64,000 nucleotides of DNA from Aromatoleum toluclasticum ATCC 700605 (GCF_000378245.1 NZ_KB899500.1:62001-126000); one strand, 5' to 3'. Counted from the first letter of the stretch, positions 10,215 through 20,931 are shown. Notes: generated by a model not told the origin, from the letters alone. Translations and numbers: made by a program.

Positions 10215-10244
10215 TCGCGCTTTCGCACGCCCGGCCGCACAGCT

Positions 10245-10268
10245 CTATTCCTATTTCTATCCCTATTC

Positions 10269-10274
<6 letters not shown>
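10245..10274. repeat. Degenerate hexamer repeat (five units)
   Basis: Five consecutive 6-bp units CTATTC, CTATTT, CTATCC, CTATTC, TTATTC lie between the convergent glucokinase and acetoacetyl-CoA synthetase genes. The last unit includes the stop codon of the latter. It is a simple-sequence tract, unlike the GC-rich surroundings. Confidence 0.8.
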
Positions 10275-12236
<1,962 letters not shown>

Positions 12237-12291
12237 GCTGTCTCGCTCGCTTCGTCTTGTTGATGCGCCATCATAAAACTCCGTGCGCCCC

Positions 12292-12364
12292 GAGCCTATC
12301 GAAGGACGTCGGCAGGGCCTCGACAAGCCTGTCCTGAACCCGCCGAAGGGCTCAGCCCGAACGG
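12292..12364. repeat. Degenerate intergenic repeat of the CTTCGACAGGCTCAG family
   Basis: A region of diverged copies of the dispersed repeat (for example GAAGGGCTCAGCCCGAACGG at 12345-12364 and CTCGACAAGCCTGTCCTGAA at 12319-12338). Cleaner copies are at 18761-18788 and 44433-44499. It lies in the 154-bp gap between the aacS start and the isomerase stop. Confidence 0.5.
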
Positions 12365-12390
12365 CTTGCGGCTGCCAGGTTCAGACCCGC

Positions 12391-13035
12391 CTACTCCGCG
12401 TCCGGCTGGTTCTCCGGCGCCGCCAGGCGGAAAGCCTCCAGCGTAGCGCAACGCTCCGCGATGCGCCGGACGGTTGGCATCGCAGAGAGGTCGCAGCCGA
12501 AGCGGCGCGCGTTGAAGACCTGCGGCACGAGGCAGCAGTCTGCTAGCGTCGGCGCATCGCCGTGGCAAAACGTGCCCGTGCGCTTGTCGCGCGCGAGCAG
12601 TTGCTCGACGCCCGCGAGGCCAACCTCCACCCAATGACGATACCATGCATCCCGCTGCGCGTCGCTAATGCCGAACTCGCGCTTCAGGTACTGCAGCACG
12701 CGCAGGTTGTTGATGGGGTGGATGTCGCAGGCGATGGCCTGAGCGATCGCCCGCACACGGGCGCGATCGGCCGCGCCGGCGGGCAGCAGCCCCGGCTCCG
12801 GATGCGTCTCGTCGAGGTATTCGATGATCGCGAGCGACTGCGTGAGCAGCTGCCCGTCGTCATCCAGCGTCGGCACCAGGCCGACCGGGTTGAGTTCCAG
12901 GTAGGCGGGCTGGCGCTGCTCGCCGCCGTCGCGCACGAGGTGCACCGGGACGGCGTCCCACGCGAGTCCCTTCAGGTTCAGCGCGATGCGCACACGGTAG
13001 GCGGCGGAGCTGCGGAAATAGGTGTAGAGCTTCAT
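12391..13035 (-). CDS. Glutathione-dependent maleylpyruvate/maleylacetoacetate isomerase (GST zeta class)
   Basis: Cis-trans isomerase that converts a maleyl ring-cleavage product to its fumaryl form with glutathione, before hydrolysis. 214 aa, start MKLYTYFRSS with a GGAG site upstream. The zeta-class signature SSAAYRVRIALNLKG is at residues 9-23, and the early sequence VPVHLVRDGGEQ strongly resembles NagL-type maleylpyruvate isomerase. It is the last gene of the minus-strand aromatic island, 28 bp after the TRAP large permease and downstream of the FAH hydrolase, the enzyme expected next in the pathway. MaiA (maleylacetoacetate isomerase) is the alternative; homology alone does not separate them. 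Confidence 0.88.
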   Translation of the reverse strand: MKLYTYFRSSAAYRVRIALNLKGLAWDAVPVHLVRDGGEQRQPAYLELNPVGLVPTLDDDGQLLTQSLAIIEYLDETHPEPGLLPAGAADRARVRAIAQAIACDIHPINNLRVLQYLKREFGISDAQRDAWYRHWVEVGLAGVEQLLARDKRTGTFCHGDAPTLADCCLVPQVFNARRFGCDLSAMPTVRRIAERCATLEAFRLAAPENQPDAE

Positions 13036-13063
13036 CGTTCGGTTCTCCGGGCAGGGCGGCAAC

Positions 13064-14389
13064 TCAGCCGCCGAGCAGATGGACCAGCCATAGCGACAGG
13101 CCGGGGAAGAGCGCGAGCAGCACGATGCGCAGGCCGTCGGAGGCGAGGAAGGGCAGCACGCCGCGGAAGGTTTCGCGCATCGGGATGTCCTTCGCCAGGC
13201 TGTTGATGATGAACACGTTCATGCCGACGGGCGGCGTGATGAGGCCGATCTCGACGACCATCAGCGCGAGGATGCCGAACCAGATCGCCTTGTCGGTGTG
13301 CTCCAGGCCCCAGTAGTCCAGCCCCATGACAATGGGCAGGAAGATGGGGATCGTGAGCAGGATCATCGACAGGCTGTCCATCACGCAGCCGAGCACCACA
13401 TACACGACTATGATGCCCGCCAGCACGAGCATCGGCGACAGGCCGCTGCCGAGCACCCATTCGGCGAGCGCCTGCGGCATCTGCGACATCGCAAGGAAGG
13501 CGTTGAGCACGTCCGCACCGAGCAGGATGAGGAAGATCATCGCGGTCGATTCGGTGGCGCTCAGCACGGCCGACACGAAGGCGCGCAGGTTCATCTCGCG
13601 CGACGCGAAGGCCAGCGCGGTAGTCGCGAGGGTGCCGACGGCGGCGCCTTCGGTCGGCGTGAAGATGCCGCCGTAAATGCCGCCTATCATCACGACGAAG
13701 ACCGTGACGATCGGCCACACGCGGCGTAGCGCCGTCATGCGCGCGCTCCAGGCCAGCCGCGGCGCGGCCGGGCCCGCGCCGGGCACGACTCGGGCGACGA
13801 TGGCGACGACCGTCATGTAGCCGAACATCGCGATCAGGCCGGGGATCAGCGCGGCCATGAACATCGCGGCGACGTTCTGCTCGGCAAGGATCGCGTAGAT
13901 GACCAGCACGACCGAGGGCGGGATCAGGATGCCCAGCGTGCCGCCCGCGGCGAGCGCGCCGGTGGCGAGTGCCGGCGAGTAGTTGTGGCGGCGCAGCTCG
14001 GGCAGTGCGACCTTGCCCATCGTCGCGGCGGTCGCGAGCGAGGAGCCGCAGATCGCGCCGAAACCGGCGCAGGCGCCGATCGCGCTCATCGCGACGCCGC
14101 CGCGCCAGTGCCCGATGAAGGCGTTGGTCGCTTCGAACAGGCGCCGCGACAGCCCGCCGTGCGAGGCGATGTTGCCCATCATCAGGAAGAGCGGCACGAC
14201 GGACAGGTCATAGACCGAGAAGCGGCCGTAGGCGAGGTTCTTGAAGTAGCTCAGCAGCGGGTCGAGGCCCGACACCGCGATGTAGCCGATCGAGCCGCCG
14301 ACCAGCATCGCCATGCCGATGTGGAAGCGCAGCGCGAGCAGAGTCAGGGTCAGTGCCCCGACGAGGAATCCGATGGTTACGCTGCTCAT
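13064..14389 (-). CDS. TRAP transporter large permease (DctM family)
   Basis: Large membrane subunit of a tripartite ATP-independent periplasmic transporter, 441 aa, with about 12 hydrophobic segments. DctM features are visible, including GGSIGYIAVSG near the start, the GGLSRRLFEA loop and the GGTLGILIPPSVVLVIY segment. It overlaps the small-permease gene by 4 bp. It belongs to the aromatic-degradation operon, so the likely cargo is an aromatic or related carboxylate, in the manner of the 4-chlorobenzoate TRAP systems; the cargo is inferred. Confidence 0.93.
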   Translation of the reverse strand: MSSVTIGFLVGALTLTLLALRFHIGMAMLVGGSIGYIAVSGLDPLLSYFKNLAYGRFSVYDLSVVPLFLMMGNIASHGGLSRRLFEATNAFIGHWRGGVAMSAIGACAGFGAICGSSLATAATMGKVALPELRRHNYSPALATGALAAGGTLGILIPPSVVLVIYAILAEQNVAAMFMAALIPGLIAMFGYMTVVAIVARVVPGAGPAAPRLAWSARMTALRRVWPIVTVFVVMIGGIYGGIFTPTEGAAVGTLATTALAFASREMNLRAFVSAVLSATESTAMIFLILLGADVLNAFLAMSQMPQALAEWVLGSGLSPMLVLAGIIVVYVVLGCVMDSLSMILLTIPIFLPIVMGLDYWGLEHTDKAIWFGILALMVVEIGLITPPVGMNVFIINSLAKDIPMRETFRGVLPFLASDGLRIVLLALFPGLSLWLVHLLGG

Positions 14390-14928
14390 TCTTCACCGAC
14401 CTCGGTGTGGATGGAGCCTTTCCAGGCCGTGTAGAGCGCCGTCAGCGCGAGGAGCAGGAAGCCGGGGCCGAGCGTGAGGTAGGACCACCACAGCGGCCAG
14501 CCGAGGATCATGCCGGTCTCGCCGGACTGGGACGCTTCCCAGGCACCGACGAAGCTGCGCCAGGCGATCACGGCGGACGCAAAGGCGAGCACCAGCGCGG
14601 CGATGCGGTCGAGCACGCGGCGCAGCGCGGGGGAGGCGCCGTGGGTGAAGAAGTCGACGATGACGTGCGCGTTCTTCATCTGCGCGTAGGGCAGGCACGC
14701 GGCGATCGCCAGTGCGCAGCCCATCTGCACGAGCTCGACGTCGCCGAACACGGGCGAGTCGAAGAGCCAGCGGCCGAGCACGCTATATACGGACAGTCCG
14801 CACAGGCCCAGCAGCACCAGCGCGCCGCCGACGGCCGAGAGCTGCGACCAGACGAACAGGAAATGCCCGAACGCATCGCGCGGACCGGGGTCGCGCTGGT
14901 CGTCGAGCTGGGGAACGAGTTCCGCCAT
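14386..14928 (-). CDS. TRAP transporter small permease (DctQ family)
   Basis: Small membrane subunit, 180 aa, with four hydrophobic segments (about residues 25-45, 60-80, 97-117 and 140-165), as in DctQ proteins. NAHVIVDFFTHGAS is the family's typical central region. It is translationally coupled to the large permease by a 4-bp overlap, and 96 bp separate it from the binding protein gene upstream. Confidence 0.9.
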   Translation of the reverse strand: MAELVPQLDDQRDPGPRDAFGHFLFVWSQLSAVGGALVLLGLCGLSVYSVLGRWLFDSPVFGDVELVQMGCALAIAACLPYAQMKNAHVIVDFFTHGASPALRRVLDRIAALVLAFASAVIAWRSFVGAWEASQSGETGMILGWPLWWSYLTLGPGFLLLALTALYTAWKGSIHTEVGEE

Positions 14929-15024
14929 GGGGAGTACTCCAGGGAGTTACCGGCGCGCGGGCACCGCCTCCCGTCTGCGGGGAGGAACGCGGTGCCCGTG
15001 CAGGGCCGGCCTGATCGAAGGGGA

Positions 15025-16050
15025 TTACTTGCTGTACTTCGCGATCAGCGCGCGGGAGCTGTCGAGCATCTTCTGGCCGGGGTAGCCCTTGGCGGTGACT
15101 TCGTTGACCCACTCGCCGGCGAGACGGTCGCCCACCGCAACCCATTCCTTCGCTTCGCTCGCGGGGATGGTGTAGAACTGGTTGCCGTGCGCGACGGCCT
15201 GCTGGCGCGCGGCGGGCGCCGATTCGTCCCATACGCGGCCGATCGAGGCGGAGAGATCCGCACCCGAGTTCGCGTCGATGACCTTCTTGAGATCGTCGGG
15301 CAGGCTGTCGTACTTCGCCTTGTTCATCGCGATCGTGAAGAAGGTCGTGTACAGCGACGGCTGCGAGGGGTCCATTTCGGTGTGGTACTTGGTCATCTCG
15401 TGCAGTTTCATGGTCGGAATCACCTCCCACGGCAGCACGTAGCCATCGACGACGCCCTTCGATACGGCCTCCGGCGTCTGCGGCATCGGCATCGCGACGG
15501 GGGTCGCGCCGAGGTGGGCGAGCATGCGGTTGGTGAGCCGCGTCGGCGCGCGCATCTTGAGGCCGCGGAAGTCCGCCACCTTCTTGATCGGGTGCTTGTT
15601 GTTGTGGATGTGACCGGCGTCGTGCACGTGGAAGGCGAGCGGCTTGACCGACTCGAAGTCCTTCTTGCCGAACTGCTCGTAGTACTCCCACGCGGCGCGG
15701 CTCGCGCCTTCGGCGTTCTTCGTCATGAAGGGCAGTTCGAAGACCTCGACCGACGGGAAGCGGCCCGCGGTGTAGCCCGGAAGCGTCCACACGATGTCGG
15801 CGACGCCGTCGGCGGCCTGCTGCATCAGCTGCGGCGGCGTGCCGCCCAGCTGCATCGCGGGGAAGATCTGGCACTTGAGGCGGTTCTTCGACTCGGCGGC
15901 GATCTTCGCGCACCAAGGCTCCAGCACCTTCTGCTGGCTCAGCGCGGTCGCGGGCCAGAAATGCGCGACCTTCAGCGTGATCTCCTCGGCGTGGGCGACG
16001 GTCGCGCACAGGGCGGTGGCTGCGGCGGCGATCAGGGCCTTCTTGAACAT
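15025..16050 (-). CDS. TRAP transporter periplasmic binding protein (DctP family)
   Basis: Periplasmic substrate-binding subunit, 341 aa. It has a signal peptide MFKKALIAAAATALCATVAHA and mature start EEITLKVAHFWPA. The conserved DctP region GLKMRAPTRLTN carries the arginine that binds the substrate carboxylate, so the ligand is probably an organic acid. A GAGGAGACACAC ribosome site precedes the ATG. It lies between the FAH hydrolase gene and the two permease genes in one operon. Confidence 0.92.
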   Translation of the reverse strand: MFKKALIAAAATALCATVAHAEEITLKVAHFWPATALSQQKVLEPWCAKIAAESKNRLKCQIFPAMQLGGTPPQLMQQAADGVADIVWTLPGYTAGRFPSVEVFELPFMTKNAEGASRAAWEYYEQFGKKDFESVKPLAFHVHDAGHIHNNKHPIKKVADFRGLKMRAPTRLTNRMLAHLGATPVAMPMPQTPEAVSKGVVDGYVLPWEVIPTMKLHEMTKYHTEMDPSQPSLYTTFFTIAMNKAKYDSLPDDLKKVIDANSGADLSASIGRVWDESAPAARQQAVAHGNQFYTIPASEAKEWVAVGDRLAGEWVNEVTAKGYPGQKMLDSSRALIAKYSK

Positions 16051-16148
16051 GTGTGTCTCCTCGTATTGGCGGAAATATCGTTATGCAAGCATCAAGGCGC
16101 CCGCCGCAGACCTTCTTCGGGCTGTCGGCGGGGCGAAAAGGGTTCGAC

Positions 16149-17159
16149 TCAGCCCGGCAACGCCGCGACCCGGTTCTCGATCGTGCCGAAGACGCTTTGC
16201 CCGTCGGCGTCGAACATCTCGACGCGCACGGTGTCGCCGTCGCGCATGAAGGGGGTCGCGGGCTGGCCCTGCTCGATGGTCTCCCAGGTGCGGACCTCGG
16301 CGAGGCAGCAGTATCCGACGCCGCCGTGTTCGATCGACGAGCCGTAGAGGTCGCCGGCCTTGTTCGACACCGTGCCCGAACCGATGATGGAGCCGGCTTC
16401 GAGCTCGCGCGTCTTCGCGACGTGGGCGACGAGCTGGCCGAAGTCGAAGCTCATGTCGACGCCGGCGTTGGGCTTGCCGAAGAGCTTGCCGTTGAGATGG
16501 ACGACGAGCGGCAGGTGCACTTTGGCATCCTGCCACGCGCCGCCCAGCTCGTCCGGGGTCACGGCGACCGGGCTGAAGGCGCTCGCGGGCTTGCTCTGGA
16601 AGAAGCCGAAGCCCTTCGCGAGCTCGTTCGGGATGAGGTTGCGCAGGCTGACGTCGTTCACCAGCATCACGAGGCGGATCGCCTTCGCGGCCTCGGCGGG
16701 GGTCGCGCCCAGCGGGACGTCGCCGGTGACGACCGTGACTTCGGCCTCGAAGTCGATGCCCCAGGCTTCGGCAGCGACGACGGCGTCGCGCGGCCCGATG
16801 AAGCTGTCCGAGCCGCCCTGGTACATCAGCGGGTCGGTGTAGAAGGACGCGGGCACTTCGGCGTTACGCGCGCGGCGCACCAGCTCGACGTGGTTGAGGT
16901 AGGCCGAACCGTCGGCCCACTGGTAGGCGCGCGGCAGCGGCGAATGGCAGGCGGCCTGGTCGAAGGGATCGCCCTCGACGGCGCCGCTGTTGAGCGCTTC
17001 ATACACCTGGCGCAGCTGCGGCTCGATCGCCGCCCAGTCGTCGAGCGCGGCCTGCAGCGTGCGGGCGATGGCCGGCACGGCGCGGCAGCGGGCGAGATCA
17101 CGGCTGACGACGACGAGGGCGCCGTCGCGGCCGCCCTGCTTCAGGGTGGCGAGTTTCAC
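16149..17159 (-). CDS. Fumarylacetoacetate hydrolase family protein (fumarylpyruvate/fumarylacetoacetate hydrolase)
   Basis: Predicted C-C hydrolase of a fumaryl ring-cleavage product, giving fumarate plus pyruvate or acetoacetate. 336 aa, start MKLATLKQGGRDGALVVVS, like the one-chain bacterial FAH-type hydrolases. The FAA-hydrolase core shows metal-ligand acidic residues in DFEAEVTVVTGDVP, then VMLVNDVSLRN and SGTVSNKAGD. Its ATG overlaps the stop of the VOC gene by 4 bp, which ties the two functionally. With the GST-type isomerase in the same operon it supports a gentisate- or homogentisate-type route; 2-hydroxy-acid hydratase activity is a less likely alternative. Confidence 0.88.
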   Translation of the reverse strand: MKLATLKQGGRDGALVVVSRDLARCRAVPAIARTLQAALDDWAAIEPQLRQVYEALNSGAVEGDPFDQAACHSPLPRAYQWADGSAYLNHVELVRRARNAEVPASFYTDPLMYQGGSDSFIGPRDAVVAAEAWGIDFEAEVTVVTGDVPLGATPAEAAKAIRLVMLVNDVSLRNLIPNELAKGFGFFQSKPASAFSPVAVTPDELGGAWQDAKVHLPLVVHLNGKLFGKPNAGVDMSFDFGQLVAHVAKTRELEAGSIIGSGTVSNKAGDLYGSSIEHGGVGYCCLAEVRTWETIEQGQPATPFMRDGDTVRVEMFDADGQSVFGTIENRVAALPG

Positions 17160-17707
17160 TTGAACATCTCCTTGTAGCTGCCGTCATGCATCCAGGCGGC
17201 GTGCTTGGGCGCCTTCTTGGTCTTCGCCCATTCTTCCAGCATCTCCCACTTCACCTTGTCGAGCGCTTCGAGCATCTTGTCGGTGGAGGTGTCGGCGGCG
17301 AGTTCCAGGCGGTGGCCGTTGGGGTCGAAGAAGTAGATCGACTGGAACAGCGCGTGGTCCGTCGGGCCGACGACTTCCAGGCCTTCGGCTTCGAGGCGCG
17401 CCTTGGTCGCCATCAGCACGTCCATCGACTCGACCTTCATCGCCAGGTGCTGCGTCCAGGCCGGGGTGTTCGGGTCGCGGCCCATCGGCGCGCGGGTCGG
17501 CAGCTCGAAGAAGGCGAGAATGTTGCCCATGCCGGCGTCGAGGAAGATGTGCATGTACGGGTCGGCTTCGCCGGTCGAGGGCACGGCGTCCTCGGCGATC
17601 GACAGCACCAGCTTCATGCCCAGGTGCTTTTCGTACCAGCGCGCGGTCTCGAGCGCGTCCTTGCAGCGGTACGCGACGTGGTGGATGCGTTTGATGAGTT
17701 GCGTCAT
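17156..17707 (-). CDS. VOC-superfamily protein, possible small ring-cleavage dioxygenase
   Basis: 183-aa vicinal-oxygen-chelate protein (glyoxalase/extradiol dioxygenase superfamily). Two beta-alpha-beta modules are visible: IHHVAYRCKDALETARWYEKHLGMKL and, after TPAWTQHLAMKVESMDVLMATKARLE, the end FFDPNGHRLELAAD. The possible metal ligands are His in IHHVAYR, His in WTQHLAMKV and Glu in HRLELA, a 2-His-1-Glu set compatible with Fe(II) or another divalent metal. First gene of the operon, coupled to the FAH hydrolase. Since no cupin gentisate or homogentisate dioxygenase is present, it is the only candidate ring-cleaving enzyme here; a lyase or isomerase role is equally possible from sequence. 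Confidence 0.85.
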   Translation of the reverse strand: MTQLIKRIHHVAYRCKDALETARWYEKHLGMKLVLSIAEDAVPSTGEADPYMHIFLDAGMGNILAFFELPTRAPMGRDPNTPAWTQHLAMKVESMDVLMATKARLEAEGLEVVGPTDHALFQSIYFFDPNGHRLELAADTSTDKMLEALDKVKWEMLEEWAKTKKAPKHAAWMHDGSYKEMFK

Positions 17708-17750
17708 GTCTGTCTCCGTCCTCCTGTTTTGTGAGATGTATTAGAGACCA

Positions 17751-17796
17751 AGGTGATCTATCATTCAAACGGCTTTTTCAGATCCATTTATCACCT
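17751..17796. promoter_or_regulatory. Inverted repeat in the LysR/VOC divergent region
   Basis: AGGTGAT (17751-17757) and ATCACCT (17790-17796) are exact reverse complements 32 bp apart in the short divergent gap. This is a plausible pair of LysR-type half sites covering both promoters. Low specificity, so tentative. Confidence 0.35.
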
Positions 17797-17802
17797 GAGC
17801 TC

Positions 17803-18714
17803 ATGAATATCACCCTGCGCCAGCTGCGCGCCTTCATCGCCGTCGCGCGCACCGGCAGCTTCACGCTCGCCGCGGAGAGTCTCTTCGTCACCCAGTCGGC
17901 GCTGAGCGGGCTGATCAAGGAGATGGAGCAGTCGCTGGGCGTGCGCCTGTTCGACCGCAGCACGCGGCGCATCCAGCTCTCGGACATCGGCCGCGAGATC
18001 TTCCCGCTGATCGACAAGACCCTGCTCGACCTCGACGGCGTGCTCCACGAGGTCGCGAACCTGAAGGCGCTGAAGAAGGGACTGGTGCGCGTGGCGGCGC
18101 CGCAGCTGATGTGCAGCACGCTGCTGCCCGAGGTGATCGCGGCCTACCGCGAACAGCATCCCGAGATCGAGATCCGGCTCGTCGATTGCGCCGTCGAGAG
18201 CGTGGTGTCGCGCGTATTCTCGGGGGAAGTGGATTTCGGCATCGGCCCGGAGCGCGACCCGAACTCGGAGATCCGGTCGGACGAACTCTTCACGCTGCCG
18301 TTCCATGCGGTATTCCCGCCGCGGCACGCGCTCGCGGCGAAGAAGGAAATCCGCTGGGCGGAGCTGATCGACTACCCGCTGATCACGCTGGAAGGGCAAT
18401 TCACCGAGCGGCTGTCGATGGACCTGCACGAGGGCAAGCGCGAGTTCGACCTCGCGCCGCAGGCGACGGTGACCTTCATGTCGACGGCCCTGTCGATGGT
18501 CAGCGCCGGGCTGGGCGTGACGATCTGCATCCCCTACGCGGCATCGCTGGTGCGCCTGTACGGGCTGGAGATGCGCCCGCTGCTCGCACCCGTGGTGTCG
18601 CGGCGCTTCTACGTCTTCACGCGCACGGGGCGATCGCTGACGCCGGCGGCGGAAAGCCTGCGGGCGTTCGTGCTGAAGTTCATTGCGGGGCATCCGGATT
18701 TGCAGGGGCGGTAG
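17803..18714 (+). CDS. LysR-family transcriptional regulator of the aromatic island
   Basis: LTTR, 303 aa. Start MNITLRQLRAFIAVARTGSFTLAAESLFVTQSALSGLIKE shows the N-terminal winged helix-turn-helix of LysR proteins; the effector-binding domain follows from about residue 90. The frame is open 24 codons further upstream, but the ATG at 17803 gives the normal LysR beginning. It is transcribed divergently from the VOC/FAH/TRAP operon and convergent with the monooxygenase operon, so it probably controls both or at least the former. The co-inducer is unknown. Confidence 0.92.
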   Translation: MNITLRQLRAFIAVARTGSFTLAAESLFVTQSALSGLIKEMEQSLGVRLFDRSTRRIQLSDIGREIFPLIDKTLLDLDGVLHEVANLKALKKGLVRVAAPQLMCSTLLPEVIAAYREQHPEIEIRLVDCAVESVVSRVFSGEVDFGIGPERDPNSEIRSDELFTLPFHAVFPPRHALAAKKEIRWAELIDYPLITLEGQFTERLSMDLHEGKREFDLAPQATVTFMSTALSMVSAGLGVTICIPYAASLVRLYGLEMRPLLAPVVSRRFYVFTRTGRSLTPAAESLRAFVLKFIAGHPDLQGR

Positions 18715-18760
18715 GCGGGAACCCGTTTACCGCCCTTGCAACCGCGTACCGTGCGGGATG

Positions 18761-18788
18761 AGCCCTTCGACAGGCTCAGGGCGAACGG
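18761..18788. repeat. Dispersed intergenic repeat, single copy
   Basis: A copy of the CCTTCGACAGGCTCAGGGCG-type sequence followed by AACGG, which also occurs twice in inverted orientation at 44433-44499. It lies just after the LysR stop codon between convergent genes, typical of REP-like elements. Confidence 0.7.
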
Positions 18789-18821
18789 CCATGATTCGCC
18801 CGACCCCGCGTCAATAACTGC

Positions 18822-19073
18822 TTACTGTCCGCCGCCTGCCGCAGGCGCGTCGACGCCTTCGCGGGCGATGCGCATCGCTTCGCGCAGCACCGAGATGTCG
18901 CCGATGTGGTTCGCGAGCAGCAGGATCAGGCGCGCGTTCACCATCGCGCTCTGCTCGTCCGTCAGGTCGCGGTGGGTTTCGATCAGCGCCTCGTAGAAGT
19001 CGTCGCCGGGCGAGAAGGCGCGGAAGTGGCGCTTGCCGGGTTCGTGCAGGTTCGGTTGCGTGTTGAGTGCCAT
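18822..19073 (-). CDS. DUF2783-family small protein
   Basis: 83-aa soluble protein without signal or membrane segment (start MALNTQPNLHEPGKRHF, preceded by GGAG six bases upstream; an in-frame ATG four codons earlier touches the stop of the monooxygenase gene). It resembles the uncharacterised DUF2783 family, which I know to be encoded next to flavin-dependent monooxygenases. No catalytic motif is visible: it is helical with many acidic and leucine residues (FYEALIETHRDLTDEQSAMVNARLILLLANHIGD). A chaperone, subunit or regulator of the monooxygenase is the natural guess, but function is unknown. Confidence 0.8.
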   Translation of the reverse strand: MALNTQPNLHEPGKRHFRAFSPGDDFYEALIETHRDLTDEQSAMVNARLILLLANHIGDISVLREAMRIAREGVDAPAAGGGQ

Positions 19074-19084
19074 GGCGGTCTCCA

Positions 19085-20788
19085 TCAGGCGTTGCAGGTG
19101 GCGCGCGCCACGGCGGCACGCACTTGGGCGACATCCAGCGCGCGCCAGCGGGCGGCGACGTGCTGGTCAGGACGCACGAGGTAACTCGTGTCTTCGCGCA
19201 GGTCGTAGCGCTCGCGCACACGGCCCTTCGCATCGATCAGGGTCTTGAGGCCCGCAGGCGCGGCGCCGCGTTCGGTGACGATGATCGCCTCGACCGGGAT
19301 AGTCGCGTCGATGAGGCTGCGCAGCGCCTGGGCGGTGACGGCATCGAGGGAACTCGCATCCGGGACGTAGTGCAGCAGCTGGAAGCGGTTGCCGACCGCA
19401 CCGAGCAGCCACTGCGTGCCGTCGGCGGCCTGCACCGGGGCATCGTCCATCGGCGCGCCGGGGATCATGCTGCCGGCGAAGACGTCGCTGTCCGCGGTGT
19501 TGAGGCTCGAGTCGGCGAGGAAACTGGGCACCGACAGCCGCCCGGAATTCACCAGCGCGCGGGCGAAAGCATGGTTCTCGGCCAACCCGAGCACCGCGTT
19601 GCGGAAGGTCTTGCTGACTGCGCTCTTGGGCGTGATGAAGTCGGTCGAACGGGTCGAGTTCATGATGTTCTCGTCCGCCGCATGGCAGCGCTCGTCCGAG
19701 TAGGTGTCGAGCAGGGTCGCCGGCGCCTTGCCGTCCATCACGAGCTTGAGCTTCCACACGAGGTTGTCGGTGTCCTGGATGCCGGAGTTCGCGCCGCGTG
19801 CACCGAAGGGCGAGACCTGGTGCGCGGCGTCGCCGACGAAGAGCACGCGGCCGTGGTTGAAGCGGTTCATGCGCCGGCACTGGAAAGTGTAGACGCTGAC
19901 CCACTCCAGTTCGAATTCCGGCCCCTCATTTCCGTCGTTTGCCAACATCGCCTTGATGCGCGGGATGACGTTCTCGGGCTTCTTCTCCTCTTCCGGGTCG
20001 ACGTTCCAGCCGAGCTGGAAATCGATGCGGAAGACGTTGTCGGCCTGGCGATGCAGCAGCACCGACTGGTTGCGATGGAAGGGCGGATCGAACCAGAACC
20101 AGCGCTCGGTCGGGAAATCCGCCTTCATGACGACGTCGGCGATCAGAAAGCGGTCCATGAAGATCTTGCCGTCGATGTCGAGGCCCAGCATGGTGCGGAT
20201 CGGGCTGCGCGCGCCGTCGGCGACGATCAGCCAGTCGGTGTTCACGGTGTAGGCGCCGTCCGCGGTCTCGACACGCAGGGTCGCACGGTCCTCGACCTGC
20301 GTCACGCCGATCACCGTGTTCCTGAACCGCATCTCGAGGTTCGGCAACTGGCGTGCGCGCTTGATCAGGTCGTCTTCGAGGTAATACTGTTGCAGGTTGA
20401 TCATGCCCGGCCGGTGGTGGTCCGGCTCGGGGCAGAGGTTGAAGTTGAACACTTCCTCCTCGCGGAAGAAGGTGCGGCCGACGTTCCACGACACGCCCCT
20501 CTGCACCATCTCCTCGGCGCAGCCGAGGCGGTCCAGCACTTCCAGCGTGCGCTTCGCGTAGCACACGCCGCGCGAGCCGATCGACACGGTGTCGTCGTTG
20601 TCGAGCAGCAGCACGCGCTGCCCCTGCTGGGCGAGGTCGATCGCGGCGGTGAGGCCGACCGGACCGGCGCCGACGATCACCACGGGGTAATGCCCCTCTC
20701 TCCCCTCCCGCCCTTCGGCGATCTCGGGCGGGCGGACGTACTCGAACTTCGGGTATTTGAACGTGCTCAGCACGGGTGTCTCCTCCAT
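19085..20788 (-). CDS. FAD-dependent aromatic monooxygenase (PheA/TfdB/MhpA family)
   Basis: Predicted NAD(P)H- and O2-dependent flavin hydroxylase of an aromatic substrate, 567 aa. The dinucleotide-binding motif VVIVGAGPVGLTAAIDLAQQG stands near residue 36, the second FAD motif DGARSPIRTMLG near 195, and GRVLFVGDAAHQVSPFGARGANSGIQD near 305. The C-terminal thioredoxin-like domain expected in this family covers about residues 430-560. It is encoded between the MBL-fold protein (143 bp upstream) and the DUF2783 protein. It probably introduces the hydroxyl group before ring cleavage, but the substrate (a hydroxybenzoate, phenol or phenylpropanoid) cannot be assigned. Confidence 0.9.
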   Translation of the reverse strand: MEETPVLSTFKYPKFEYVRPPEIAEGREGREGHYPVVIVGAGPVGLTAAIDLAQQGQRVLLLDNDDTVSIGSRGVCYAKRTLEVLDRLGCAEEMVQRGVSWNVGRTFFREEEVFNFNLCPEPDHHRPGMINLQQYYLEDDLIKRARQLPNLEMRFRNTVIGVTQVEDRATLRVETADGAYTVNTDWLIVADGARSPIRTMLGLDIDGKIFMDRFLIADVVMKADFPTERWFWFDPPFHRNQSVLLHRQADNVFRIDFQLGWNVDPEEEKKPENVIPRIKAMLANDGNEGPEFELEWVSVYTFQCRRMNRFNHGRVLFVGDAAHQVSPFGARGANSGIQDTDNLVWKLKLVMDGKAPATLLDTYSDERCHAADENIMNSTRSTDFITPKSAVSKTFRNAVLGLAENHAFARALVNSGRLSVPSFLADSSLNTADSDVFAGSMIPGAPMDDAPVQAADGTQWLLGAVGNRFQLLHYVPDASSLDAVTAQALRSLIDATIPVEAIIVTERGAAPAGLKTLIDAKGRVRERYDLREDTSYLVRPDQHVAARWRALDVAQVRAAVARATCNA

Positions 20789-20931
20789 ATGATTCGTTGT
20801 TCCGGCGCCGCATCTTGGGGTGCGTTGGCCCGGAGTTCGGCGCCTGCAGGGGGCACGACTCTGATCGGCCGCTTGCTCAGCCGGGGAAATCGGAAATCGG
20901 AGCCGTCAGGAAGCCGACGGCTCCGGCAGGA

